Assembly (NCBI GenBank): GCA_963608705.1
Contig: CAVDHB010000076.1
Span: 1-19,015 of the forward strand
Source: CAVDHB01 sp963608705
GTDB lineage: Bacteria > Bacteroidota > Bacteroidia > Bacteroidales > Bacteroidaceae
Reading direction: 5' to 3'
DNA: 19,015 bases
Below the pieces are notes generated by a model that saw only the letters and a list, made by a program, of their open reading frames with translations, had not been told where the DNA came from and searched no databases. Every line of letters starts with the position of its first letter. The stretch's first letter is position 1. Both the position numbers and the translations under genes were made by a program. Positions 7,608 to 16,447 of the stretch are shown here, one piece after another.

Positions 7608-10600
7608 ATGAAACGAAAGAATATATTAGCGTTGGCCTTGTTCGCTGGAATGAGCGTGCAGGGAATGGCGCAGACTAAAAATATCACTGGCTTCGTGAAG
7701 GATGCCCAAGGCAATCCTGTCACGGGTGCCATGGTCACGGTGGAGGGCAATCCGGAACGGTTTGCCACCACTGCCAAGGACGGAAGCTTTACGTTAGTGG
7801 CAGACAAGGCGGAGAACATCGTTGTTACCACAGCGTCGGAGAGCCAGAAAACTGTCACTGCCAGTGTGGGAGCACCAGTGACCATTGTCATGGACAAATG
7901 GACGAAACCTATTACGGTGGATTATGACAAGATTATTACCTTGGGCGAGACTTCAGCCTCAGTGTCTACCGTCGATGGAGCGACTTTGGCCAAAAGAGCC
8001 GGAAGAGACATCACCACGTCCATGTACGGCTATCTGCCAGGAATGATTTCCTTACAAACAGCCGGTACGTACGCCAATCGTTCCACCAAGTTTTATGTGC
8101 GTGGACTGCATTCGCTGACCACCAACTCTCCTTTGGTGATGGTAGACGGTGTGGAACGTGATGCATCTTACATCACTCCAGAAGAAGTGGAGTCTGTCAA
8201 TGTGCTGAAAGATGCGGCCGCAGTGGCTCTCTATGGCTATCGTGGGGTGGACGGTGTGATTAACATCGTGACCAAACGTGGTAAGTACAACTCACGTGAA
8301 ATCAATTTCAAGTACGACCACATCATCAACTTCCAGTCTCGCAAGCCTAAATTCGTGGATGCCTTCACCTACGCCAATGCCTATAACGAGGCGTTGAAGA
8401 ACGAGGGAGTGGCTACGCCTAAGTACAACGCCAACGAGCTGAACGCCTTCCGCACGGGCAAATACCCTTATCTCTATCCGAATGTGAACTGGATGGACGA
8501 GGTGTTCAAGAACACGGCGGCTACGAACCTTTATACCATTGATTTCCGTGGAGGTGGTAACAAGTTCCGTTACTATACTTTGGTGGATTTGCAGGTGGAC
8601 AAGGGTTTTGTGAAAAACGCCAATATGAACGAGGGATACTCCACCAACAACAAGTATTCTCGCGGAACCTTGCGTACGAACTTGGATATCGACTTGACGA
8701 ACAACACGAAATTGGCCGTCAACCTTTCAGGTTCTTTGTCCGAGTCCAGTAAGCCGGGTAACTCCGCCAACCTGTGGAACATGATTTACACACTGCCTTC
8801 CGCAGCCATTCCTGTGAAATTGGAGGATGGTACTTGGGCGGGTAACTCCACCTGGGCTGGTACAAGCAACCCTGTGGCACAAGCACAGGGAGCGGGTTAT
8901 ACGAAGCAGCACATTCGCGCCTTGTATGCCGATATGACCTTGAAGCAGGACTTCTCTTCTATCCTTCCGGGACTGAGCGGAAGTTTGCGTTTGGCATACG
9001 ATAACTTGGCCGCTTATCTGGAGAATCACTCCAAAACCTATGTGTATAATGCCTATCAGGTGACGGGATGGAATGAAAATGGAGAACCCAATTACTCACT
9101 GCTGAACCAGCAAGGAAGTGATTCCGAATTGGGTACAAGCTCTTCGTTGAGCACGTTCCGTCGTAATTTCAACTTTGCGGGTACAGTGGGTTATGACCAG
9201 ACTTTTGGCGACCACAGCCTCTACACGCAGTTGCGTTGGGACTACCAGTACACGAACAGCAAAGGCAATGGTAATACCTACTATCGCCAGAATGTGTCGT
9301 GGTTCGCTCACTATGGTTTCAAACAGCGTTATTACTTGGACTTGAACATGGTAGGTTCCGCATCCTCTCACGTGGCTCCGGGACATAAATGGGCGTTCTC
9401 ACCCACGGTTTCCGCCGCATGGCTTATCAATAAGGAAAGTTTCCTGAAAGACGTACAGGCCATCGACTTGTTGAAACTCCGCGCTTCTGCCGGTATCATT
9501 AATTCTGACTATATTCCGGGTGACGACTATTGGGAACAGAAATACCAGGCCGGAGGCTATTACAGCTTTGGTTCCGACTATACGACCAATGACCAGGGTG
9601 GTTTTGAGTTAGGTGCATTGATTCCCTCAAACATCACCCATGAGAAAGCCTACAAATACAATGTGGGAGTAGATTTGGGCTTGTTCAAAAGTTTGAACGT
9701 TTCTTTGGAAGGCTGGTATGAGCGTCGTTCCGACATGTGGGTGGACGCTTCGGGAAAATACACCGCAGTAGTAGGACAGGATGCCCCCCACGAAAACGCG
9801 GGTATCATGAACAGCTGGGGACTTGACTTGGGCGTGGATTACACCAAACAGGTGGGAGAAGTGACATTGAACGCAGGTGTTTCTTTCTCTTGGCAACGTA
9901 ATAAAGTAGTAGAAAAACTGGAAGCGCCTACACCTTATCCCAACATGGTGACTACGGGAGAGGCGTACGGACAATGGAGAGGACTGAAGGCCATCGGTTT
10001 GTTTAAAGACCAGGCTGACATCGATGCCAGTCCGAAACAGAGCTTCGGAACCGTTTATCCGGGAGATATTAAATACGAGGATGTGAACAATGACGGCAAA
10101 ATAGATGCGAACGACGAGATATCTATGGGATATAACACCACTTGCCCCGAGATTTACTATTCATTCCATCTCGGTGCGGAATGGAGAGGACTCGGTATTG
10201 ACGCCATGTTCCAGGGAGCCGCTAAGTACACAGGTACACTGACCACTTCGGCTATGTATCGTCCGCTGCTGGCTTCTACCTCTTTGTCGCAGTATTACTA
10301 CGACAACCGTTGGACAGAGAGCAATCCGAATGCGAAATTCCCTCGTTTGGCTTCTCAGGCAAGTACCAACAACTATCGTAACAGCACCTTGTGGATGCAA
10401 GACCGTAGCTTCTTGAAGTTGCGTAATGTGGAGGTGTACTACAAATTCCCGAAGAGCTTGTTGAAGCACTTGAAAATTATGAACTCCGCCAAACTGTATG
10501 TCAGAGGTGTGGATTTGTTCAGCTTCGACAAGATGGATGGGGTGGCCGATCCTGAATCTTACGGAATTTCAGAACCGATCATGAAGAGTGTAATCGCTGG

Positions 10601-10619
10601 CTTGCAAATCGGTTTTTAA
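7608..10619 (+). CDS. SusC-like TonB-dependent transporter 2
   Basis: This is a second outer-membrane oligosaccharide importer, 1003 residues long. The signal peptide (1-21) is probably cut at GMA-Q. A short carboxypeptidase-D-like domain (about 25-96, GFVKDAQGNPVTGAMV) is followed by an unusual linker (ITVDYDKIITLGE, about 102-114) where most family members carry an obvious VVxGYG-type Ton box. The plug contains KFYVRGLHSL, PLVMVDGVERDA, ESVNVLKDAAAVALYG and GVINIVTKRGK. The barrel ends in GLQIGF. It contains a DVNNDGKIDANDE loop, a likely calcium site also seen in SusC1 (DLNGDGKIDNLD). It is clearly not a recent copy of SusC1: length, linker and barrel all differ. It pairs with the SusD encoded 27 bases downstream. 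Confidence 0.95.
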   Translation: MKRKNILALALFAGMSVQGMAQTKNITGFVKDAQGNPVTGAMVTVEGNPERFATTAKDGSFTLVADKAENIVVTTASESQKTVTASVGAPVTIVMDKWTKPITVDYDKIITLGETSASVSTVDGATLAKRAGRDITTSMYGYLPGMISLQTAGTYANRSTKFYVRGLHSLTTNSPLVMVDGVERDASYITPEEVESVNVLKDAAAVALYGYRGVDGVINIVTKRGKYNSREINFKYDHIINFQSRKPKFVDAFTYANAYNEALKNEGVATPKYNANELNAFRTGKYPYLYPNVNWMDEVFKNTAATNLYTIDFRGGGNKFRYYTLVDLQVDKGFVKNANMNEGYSTNNKYSRGTLRTNLDIDLTNNTKLAVNLSGSLSESSKPGNSANLWNMIYTLPSAAIPVKLEDGTWAGNSTWAGTSNPVAQAQGAGYTKQHIRALYADMTLKQDFSSILPGLSGSLRLAYDNLAAYLENHSKTYVYNAYQVTGWNENGEPNYSLLNQQGSDSELGTSSSLSTFRRNFNFAGTVGYDQTFGDHSLYTQLRWDYQYTNSKGNGNTYYRQNVSWFAHYGFKQRYYLDLNMVGSASSHVAPGHKWAFSPTVSAAWLINKESFLKDVQAIDLLKLRASAGIINSDYIPGDDYWEQKYQAGGYYSFGSDYTTNDQGGFELGALIPSNITHEKAYKYNVGVDLGLFKSLNVSLEGWYERRSDMWVDASGKYTAVVGQDAPHENAGIMNSWGLDLGVDYTKQVGEVTLNAGVSFSWQRNKVVEKLEAPTPYPNMVTTGEAYGQWRGLKAIGLFKDQADIDASPKQSFGTVYPGDIKYEDVNNDGKIDANDEISMGYNTTCPEIYYSFHLGAEWRGLGIDAMFQGAAKYTGTLTTSAMYRPLLASTSLSQYYYDNRWTESNPNAKFPRLASQASTNNYRNSTLWMQDRSFLKLRNVEVYYKFPKSLLKHLKIMNSAKLYVRGVDLFSFDKMDGVADPESYGISEPIMKSVIAGLQIGF

Positions 10620-10646
10620 GTTGTAACGCAGTAAAAGTAAGAAACA

Positions 10647-12377
10647 ATGAGAAACAAAATATTAGCAGGCGGATTGTTGTGTGTGGCGGCAGCCTTGATG
10701 GCTGGATGCTCGGACGAGATGAACTACTACGAGTACAACAAGAACAACAATTACGACTATGTGACGAGAAACTTTGATAATGTCAATCGTTTCGTGACCC
10801 GTCTTTATGCGGAAATCGGTGATGACAAGGGAAACTATGGCGGAGCCTTCTTAGGTTCAGCTACTGATGAGTCGGAATATGCCACTCCCGGAACTTCTAT
10901 CGAGACGTTCTACAACGGTGGCTGGAGTCCCGCTTCTCCTCAGTCTTCAACTTGGACGGGAATGTATGCGGCTATCTCCGACGCCAATGTGTATTTGGCT
11001 CGCTTTGCCTACGGTTTGACGTTCCCGGAGTTGGAATTGGACATGAACTATGACCAAAAGATGTACCGTTATCACAAAGCGCCTTTTGAGGTGAGATGGC
11101 TGAGAGCATGGTACTATTTTAACTTGGTGCGTCAGTACAAGGATGTACCGTTCTATACGGACGATTTGTCTGCGGAAGACATCAACAAGTTGTCACGCAC
11201 TGCGTCGAACGACATCTTTGATTTTATCATCAAAGAATGCGATGCCATTAAAGACAGCATACCTGTGAATTGGGAAACAGACAGGAATATGCCGGAGGCA
11301 GAGCCGGGACGTATCAACCGTCCGCAGGTGTTGGCGCTCAAAGCGCGTGCTGCCCTGTACAAAGCCAGCCCCTTGTTCAATGCAGATAACAAGGACTTGT
11401 GGAAGGCGGCGGCTTTGGCCAACAAGGCGGTGATAGACAGCTGTCTGCAATGGGGATACTCATTGCAGAACGTACCCTATACCCAAAATTGGGCGAAGGA
11501 TAATCACATGATGGTTAGCAAAAAGACAGAGGTGATTATGGTTTACCGTCAAGGTCAAATCAACACGCTGGAGTCTCGTAACTTCCCCTTTGGCGTGGAA
11601 GGCGGAAACGGTGGAAACTGTCCGACTCAGACGTTGGTGGACGCTTACGAGGTGAAGGAAAACGGTACGAGCCGCGCCTTTGACTGGAACAATCCGAATG
11701 ATGCCGCCAATCCCTGCGCCACAGCTAATCGTGATCCTCGTTTCGGGATGACGGTGGCAGTGAATGGAGACAAGAAGTGGCCAACCTATAATACAACAGC
11801 TTTGGAAACTTTCTACGGAGGTACGAACGGAGAGCCTCTGGCGGGTGCTACGCCCACAGGCTATTATCTGAAAAAACTGTTGAACGGGTCTACGGACTTG
11901 CGCCCGGGAAAGGGTAGCAAATATGTACATAACGAGGTTATCTTCCGTTTGGCTGAGTTCTATTTGAACTATGCGGAGGCCGTGTTCAAATACTTGGGTT
12001 CCGCAGACGCTACTTCTGCTGAATTCCCAATGTCCGCTCGTGATGCGGTGAACGTGGTTCGCAGCCGTGTAGGCGTGAATATGCCTCCATTGCCCGCAGG
12101 ACTTTCCAAAGATAATTTCTGGAAGCGTTACGAGAACGAGCGTTTCGTGGAGTTGGCTTTTGAGGGACACCGTTTCTGGGATCTCCGCCGTTGGAAAGAG
12201 GGCAAGAAACTGGAGAATATCAAAGAACTGAAAATCACGAAGAACAATGACGGTACGTTCACTTACACTCCGCAAGTGAAGAAGCGTATGACTTGGGATG
12301 ACAAGATGTATCTCTTCCCCATTCCACTGTCTGAAATACAGAAGAACCCGAATTTGAAACAGAATCCGGGTTGGTGA
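10647..12377 (+). CDS. SusD-like surface glycan-binding lipoprotein 2
   Basis: This 576-residue partner of SusC2 has a lipoprotein signal ending in LMAGC (Cys21). Family hallmarks are RWLRAWYYFNLVRQYKDVPF (about 150-169), LALKARAALYKASPLFN, FRLAEFYLNYAEAVFK, and the C-terminal block ENERFVELAFEGHRFWDLRRWK, with the ending QNPGW. The length is ordinary for SusD proteins, unlike the longer SusD1. The start is fixed by the signal peptide. The gene is followed by a terminator-like hairpin (12409-12450), so it is the last gene of the transport half of the locus. A different glycan specificity from SusD1 is inferred from the sequence divergence but not shown. Confidence 0.94.
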   Translation: MRNKILAGGLLCVAAALMAGCSDEMNYYEYNKNNNYDYVTRNFDNVNRFVTRLYAEIGDDKGNYGGAFLGSATDESEYATPGTSIETFYNGGWSPASPQSSTWTGMYAAISDANVYLARFAYGLTFPELELDMNYDQKMYRYHKAPFEVRWLRAWYYFNLVRQYKDVPFYTDDLSAEDINKLSRTASNDIFDFIIKECDAIKDSIPVNWETDRNMPEAEPGRINRPQVLALKARAALYKASPLFNADNKDLWKAAALANKAVIDSCLQWGYSLQNVPYTQNWAKDNHMMVSKKTEVIMVYRQGQINTLESRNFPFGVEGGNGGNCPTQTLVDAYEVKENGTSRAFDWNNPNDAANPCATANRDPRFGMTVAVNGDKKWPTYNTTALETFYGGTNGEPLAGATPTGYYLKKLLNGSTDLRPGKGSKYVHNEVIFRLAEFYLNYAEAVFKYLGSADATSAEFPMSARDAVNVVRSRVGVNMPPLPAGLSKDNFWKRYENERFVELAFEGHRFWDLRRWKEGKKLENIKELKITKNNDGTFTYTPQVKKRMTWDDKMYLFPIPLSEIQKNPNLKQNPGW

Positions 12378-12408
12378 TACTAATAGGTAAGATAAATTAA
12401 ATAGTTGG

Positions 12409-12449
12409 CGGGAAGGATAACCATTCACTAGTATTCTTCCCGTCTTTTT
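12409..12449 (+). terminator. intra-locus terminator-like hairpin
   Basis: CGGGAAGGATA (12409-12419) pairs with TATTCTTCCCG (12432-12442) in an 11-bp stem with one G-U pair. The loop is 12 bases, followed by TC and then five T residues (12445-12449). It lies 31 bases after the susD2 stop. No new promoter is evident between it and the lyase gene, so readthrough probably supplies the downstream genes at a lower level. Confidence 0.8.
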
Positions 12450-12515
12450 CATTCCCCGTCTGAAAGAATGACGGTATGGACAAATACAGAATCAACTTAT
12501 AAAACTACACATATC

Positions 12516-14867
12516 ATGAACCAAAACACAATTACCCTATGGGGTCTCCACAAGAGACGAATCGTGAAAACAATCTTTTTTGCTTCCTTGTTAGTAGGTG
12601 CTGGAAGCGTGAGCCTTTCCAGTTGCAAGGATGAAGTCACTGTACAAGAACTGGGATTGGCGCAGAATCAAGTGGAATTACAAGAAGGCGACTCTACCGT
12701 GTTAGCCGTGCAATCGGGAAACGGTGACTATCTTGTGTCCCAATCCGTTGAAGGAGTGGTGTCGTCTAAATTCACAGAAGAAGGGCTTCTCTTAAAAGCG
12801 TTAAAGATAGGAACTACGAAACTGTGGATTACGGACAATGCGGGAAAGAGCTTTTACGTGGATGTAAAGGTGTCCGTTTCCACCAAACCACGCCCTGTGT
12901 ACACGGGAGACAGGGCGATGATTGTCACATACGATCCTACGGCAAATGCTACGAGAGGACAGACCTCCGGCTACACGCAGCCGTTGGTGAGCTGGCGTTT
13001 ATTGGGGACCGACCCGAAAGACATCGCTTTCGATGTATATAAAAAGGAAGGAAGCAAGGCGGAGGTGAAGTTGAATGAAAACCCTATCACTGACGCATCC
13101 AGCTTTCAAGACAACACGACTTTTGACCCGAATGTGACCAACACTTACCGAGTGGCACAGGCCGGCACGGACAAGACACTTTGTACGTATGACTTGACTC
13201 CGGCCTTGGCGAAGAATTTCTTCCGTGCCATCAAACTGAATACCAATGTGCCAGACCCTGCACTTACTTACCAAGCGAACGATGCGCAAGTAGGAGACTT
13301 GGACGGGGACGGACAAATGGAAATCGTACTGAAACGTCAGCCTTACGACGGAGCGAATCAAGGTGGGTGGCATGACGGCACGACCCTGCTGGAGGCGTAT
13401 AAGCTGGACGGCACCTTCCTTTGGCAAATCGACATGGGGGTGAATATACGCTCTGGCTCTCACTACACTTCTTTTGTGGTGTATGACTTTGACGGTGACG
13501 GAAAGGCGGAAGTCGCTATCCGCACTTCGGAGGGTACCAAGTTCGGTGACGGAAAACTTATCACAGGTAAGGACGGAAAGGTGACGGACTACCGTTGGAA
13601 CCAGGGTGGTGGCGGATGGTATTCTGGCAAATCCATCAATTCGATCAACGGTATTATCTTCGACAGTCCTGAGTATATTTCTATTTGTAACGGTGCGACA
13701 GGAGGTGAACTCGCCCGTACGGAGAACATCCCTCGTGGCGGCACAGGTTCGGATTATGAAAGAGCCAAATACTGGAATACTTACTGGGGAGATGATTACG
13801 GAAACCGTATGGATCGTTTCTTCATCGGGGTGGCCTATCTGGACGGTGTGCCGAAGGATGGAATACGTACCACAAATCCTCAATTGATCATTACCCGTGG
13901 CGTTTACTTGAACTGGCAGGTGGAAGCACTGGATTATAAAGGTGGCAAGCTGTCTAAACGTTGGGTGTTTGACACAAAAGATAATCCCAAGTTCGGCTAT
14001 GCCGCAGGAGGACTTTGCTCGCATAGCTTCCGTGTGGCGGATTTGAACGGAGATGGTTTCGATGAGATTCTTTACGGCTCCACAGCGCTCAGTCATACGG
14101 GACAAGGACTCTGGTGTAGCGGAAACGGACACGGTGACGCATTGCATGTGGGAAAATTCTCTCAGACACACAGCGGTTTGCAAATCGTGGCTTCCTTTGA
14201 GGAACCGGGAACCTATAATAAAACAGGACACGGCTATGGATGCCAGCTGCTGGATGCGGCCACTGGAAAACTGATAGCTGGTATCGGTGCGGGAAGTACT
14301 GTGGACGTGGGTCGTTGTCTGGTGGCCGATGTGGATAAGAACAGTCCCGGACAGGAATTCTGGTGCTCTTTAGGAGGAGGTATTTACAGTACGGAAAGCG
14401 GTGCGAAGGTGAACGCTAAGATGCCGACCTACAAGGGGGGTGGCACAAGCTATAACAACGCTATCTTCTGGACGGGCGACTTGACACGACAGATGCTGGA
14501 CGATACCATCATTCAGGGTTTTGGTCCTACCAAACCGTGGTGTGATAAGCGGGGGATGAGCACATGGGAACGTGTGTTAGGCTTGGGGTATTACGGACTG
14601 CCGGACGGAGGCAGTGCCGCTTCCAACAATTCTACGAAGGCGAACCCTTGCTATTACGGTGATTTCCTGGGTGACTACCGTGAGGAGGTGATTATGCGGA
14701 GCAAGAACAACAACTACCTTTACATCTTCTCCACGAACCATCCTACTACGCACCGTTTCGTTCACTTCATGGAGGATCACAACTACGATATGTCGCAGGC
14801 CATGCAGAACATGGGATATAACCAGCCTACACACTTGGGATACTATGTGGGGGCGGATATGAAATAA
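12516..14867 (+). CDS. PL11 rhamnogalacturonan lyase, surface lipoprotein
   Basis: This enzyme cleaves the RG-I backbone by beta-elimination. The start at 12516 (783 residues) is preferred over the in-frame ATG at 12468, which lies close behind the terminator and adds 16 polar residues before the signal. The lipobox LSSC has Cys37, so the enzyme is probably on the cell surface. Residues about 41-121 form an Ig-like module shared with the small lipoprotein at 16448-17083. The PL11 domain covers about 128-783. It starts with LVSWRLLGTDP, has calcium-type loops GDLDGDG (about 260-266) and VYDFDGDGKAEV (about 322-333), then RSGSHYTSF, RVADLNGDG, and near the end GDYREEVIMRS and YNQPTHLGYYVG. These resemble YesW/YesX-type lyases. 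The N-terminal module makes it longer than the usual 600-620 residues. PL9 follows 36 bases on. Endo versus exo action is not decidable here. Confidence 0.9.
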   Translation: MNQNTITLWGLHKRRIVKTIFFASLLVGAGSVSLSSCKDEVTVQELGLAQNQVELQEGDSTVLAVQSGNGDYLVSQSVEGVVSSKFTEEGLLLKALKIGTTKLWITDNAGKSFYVDVKVSVSTKPRPVYTGDRAMIVTYDPTANATRGQTSGYTQPLVSWRLLGTDPKDIAFDVYKKEGSKAEVKLNENPITDASSFQDNTTFDPNVTNTYRVAQAGTDKTLCTYDLTPALAKNFFRAIKLNTNVPDPALTYQANDAQVGDLDGDGQMEIVLKRQPYDGANQGGWHDGTTLLEAYKLDGTFLWQIDMGVNIRSGSHYTSFVVYDFDGDGKAEVAIRTSEGTKFGDGKLITGKDGKVTDYRWNQGGGGWYSGKSINSINGIIFDSPEYISICNGATGGELARTENIPRGGTGSDYERAKYWNTYWGDDYGNRMDRFFIGVAYLDGVPKDGIRTTNPQLIITRGVYLNWQVEALDYKGGKLSKRWVFDTKDNPKFGYAAGGLCSHSFRVADLNGDGFDEILYGSTALSHTGQGLWCSGNGHGDALHVGKFSQTHSGLQIVASFEEPGTYNKTGHGYGCQLLDAATGKLIAGIGAGSTVDVGRCLVADVDKNSPGQEFWCSLGGGIYSTESGAKVNAKMPTYKGGGTSYNNAIFWTGDLTRQMLDDTIIQGFGPTKPWCDKRGMSTWERVLGLGYYGLPDGGSAASNNSTKANPCYYGDFLGDYREEVIMRSKNNNYLYIFSTNHPTTHRFVHFMEDHNYDMSQAMQNMGYNQPTHLGYYVGADMK

Positions 14868-14903
14868 CACCGCAATAGTTACTATTTTAATTAAATAAAA
14901 CGA

Positions 14904-16442
14904 ATGAGAAACATAAGACTTACAGTTTTCCTATGGTGCTGTGCGTCGGTCGCCATGGCCAAAGATTATTATGTGGCCACTAATGGCTCTGACAACAATG
15001 ACGGAAGTATTGATAAACCTTTTGCCACACTGGCCAAGGCGTATCAGACTGCGGGATTGGAGGGGGATGCCATCTACTTGAGAGGTGGTACGTACAAAAT
15101 CACCGAGGGTCAAATCATGAACAATAAAGACAAGTTGAACGCCAGGGTGTTCTACTTTGACAAGAAACCAGCTTCTGCCAGCAAGACACTGACTATATCC
15201 GGCTATCAGCGGGAGAAAGTGGTGTTCGACTTGTCTCAGGTGAAACCGAAGAACAAACGAGTGCAGGTGTTCTATCTGGTGGGGAGATTCCATCACTTGA
15301 AGAATTTTGAGGTTACAGGGGTGCAAGTGACTATTAAAGACCATACCCAGTCAGAGAATTTCCGTATTGACGGCGGAAACTACAACACGGTGGAGAATGT
15401 GGCCATGCACGATGGTATGGGACTTGGTGTGTATATCTCCAAGGGGGTAGGCAATACCATTCTCAATTGCGATGCCTATAACTTGGACGATCCTGTGTCT
15501 GAAGGTGGAAAGAATGAGAACACGGATGGTTTTGGCGGACATCCGGGATCCGCGGGAAGCAAGAACAATAAATTTATCGGATGCAGGGCATGGAACTGTG
15601 GCGATGACGGTTTTGACCTTATCAATGCATTTACTTCTGTAACCATAGAGAATTGCTGGGCGTTCAACAACGGTTATCGTAAGGACGGAAGTAATTCTGG
15701 CGGTAACGGAAATGGGTTCAAGGCGGGTGGTTACGGTATGTCAGAAAACCCGAAAGTGCCCTCACCTGTACCGACTCACTACGTGGTGAATTGTATCGCT
15801 TACAAAAACAAAGCGCACGGATTCTATGCCAATCATCATTTGAACGGTGTGGTGTTTCTGAACAACTCGGCGTACCAAAATGGCACGAACTATTCAGGTT
15901 TGAACCGCAAGTCTCCGGCAGTGGTGGAGGACGTGGATGGATACAACCATGTATTCTGGAACAATGTGTCTTTGTCTCCACGGTCGAAAGGAAACGACTT
16001 TATCAAGGCTGACGAGGAAAAATGCGTGATTGCCAACAACACTTTCTTGTCAAACGAGATAGAAGAGGTAAAGGAGAACGATTTCGAGAGCGTAGACTAT
16101 AAGCAGCTCATGGCTCCACGTAAAGCAGACGGCTCATTGCCTGACTTGACGTTCCTGAAGCCGAAAGCAGGTACCGCTATCGCTGTGAACGGCATGGGCT
16201 ATACGAACAAAAACAAGATAGACTATGATTATTTGCATTTGCAGGATGCCTTGATCGTGGTAAAAGATGACAAGGCTCTTTTGGAAGGTCCGGGCGTGGC
16301 GAAATATACAAAATTCTACGTGAACGGCAAGGAGACGGCTTTGAAAGACGGAGTGGCTGACTTGAGTGCTTTCTCTGGAGAACTGGAACTGAAGGCAACT
16401 GCGGTAGACGGCAGCTTTACAACCATTAAAGTAACAAAATAA
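14904..16442 (+). CDS. PL9 family lyase (pectate or RG-I lyase)
   Basis: This is a 512-residue right-handed beta-helix lyase. The signal peptide (1-19, cut at AMA-K) lacks a lipobox, so the enzyme is probably periplasmic, or possibly released. The family start YYVATNGSDNNDG and GDAIYLRGGTY (55-64) are typical of PL9. The predicted calcium site is Asp208 with Asp234, Asp235 and Asp238 (CGDDGFD). The predicted catalytic base is Lys273 in NGNGFKAGG, matching the spacing of the Asp cluster and lysine known from Pel9A of Dickeya. Repeated Asn-rich turns (NNxF, NNTF, NNSAY) mark helix rungs up to about residue 385. A small beta-rich domain (about 455-512, KFYVNGKETALKDG) follows. Some Bacteroides PL9 enzymes act on RG-I, not on polygalacturonate, and the adjacent PL11 favours that here. 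The gene lies 36 bases after PL11 and 5 before the next gene. Confidence 0.9.
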   Translation: MRNIRLTVFLWCCASVAMAKDYYVATNGSDNNDGSIDKPFATLAKAYQTAGLEGDAIYLRGGTYKITEGQIMNNKDKLNARVFYFDKKPASASKTLTISGYQREKVVFDLSQVKPKNKRVQVFYLVGRFHHLKNFEVTGVQVTIKDHTQSENFRIDGGNYNTVENVAMHDGMGLGVYISKGVGNTILNCDAYNLDDPVSEGGKNENTDGFGGHPGSAGSKNNKFIGCRAWNCGDDGFDLINAFTSVTIENCWAFNNGYRKDGSNSGGNGNGFKAGGYGMSENPKVPSPVPTHYVVNCIAYKNKAHGFYANHHLNGVVFLNNSAYQNGTNYSGLNRKSPAVVEDVDGYNHVFWNNVSLSPRSKGNDFIKADEEKCVIANNTFLSNEIEEVKENDFESVDYKQLMAPRKADGSLPDLTFLKPKAGTAIAVNGMGYTNKNKIDYDYLHLQDALIVVKDDKALLEGPGVAKYTKFYVNGKETALKDGVADLSAFSGELELKATAVDGSFTTIKVTK

Positions 16443-16447
16443 GAACT

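Noticed and set aside
2326..10619. Recent duplication of one SusCD pair into two
   Set aside because: The two pairs differ in length, N-terminal domains, linker and barrel sequence. They are only family-level homologues.
11460..12452. Minus-strand open frame of about 330 codons
   Set aside because: It is antisense to susD2 and runs through the terminator hairpin. No recognisable protein.
12468..12515. Earlier in-frame ATG for the PL11 gene
   Set aside because: It sits 18 bases after the terminator T run and adds 16 polar residues in front of the lipoprotein signal. The ATG at 12516 fits better.
12999..14231. Long minus-strand open frame of about 410 codons
   Set aside because: It lies wholly antisense to the PL11 gene, whose protein has clear family motifs. 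The minus-strand translation has no signal, motif or known fold.
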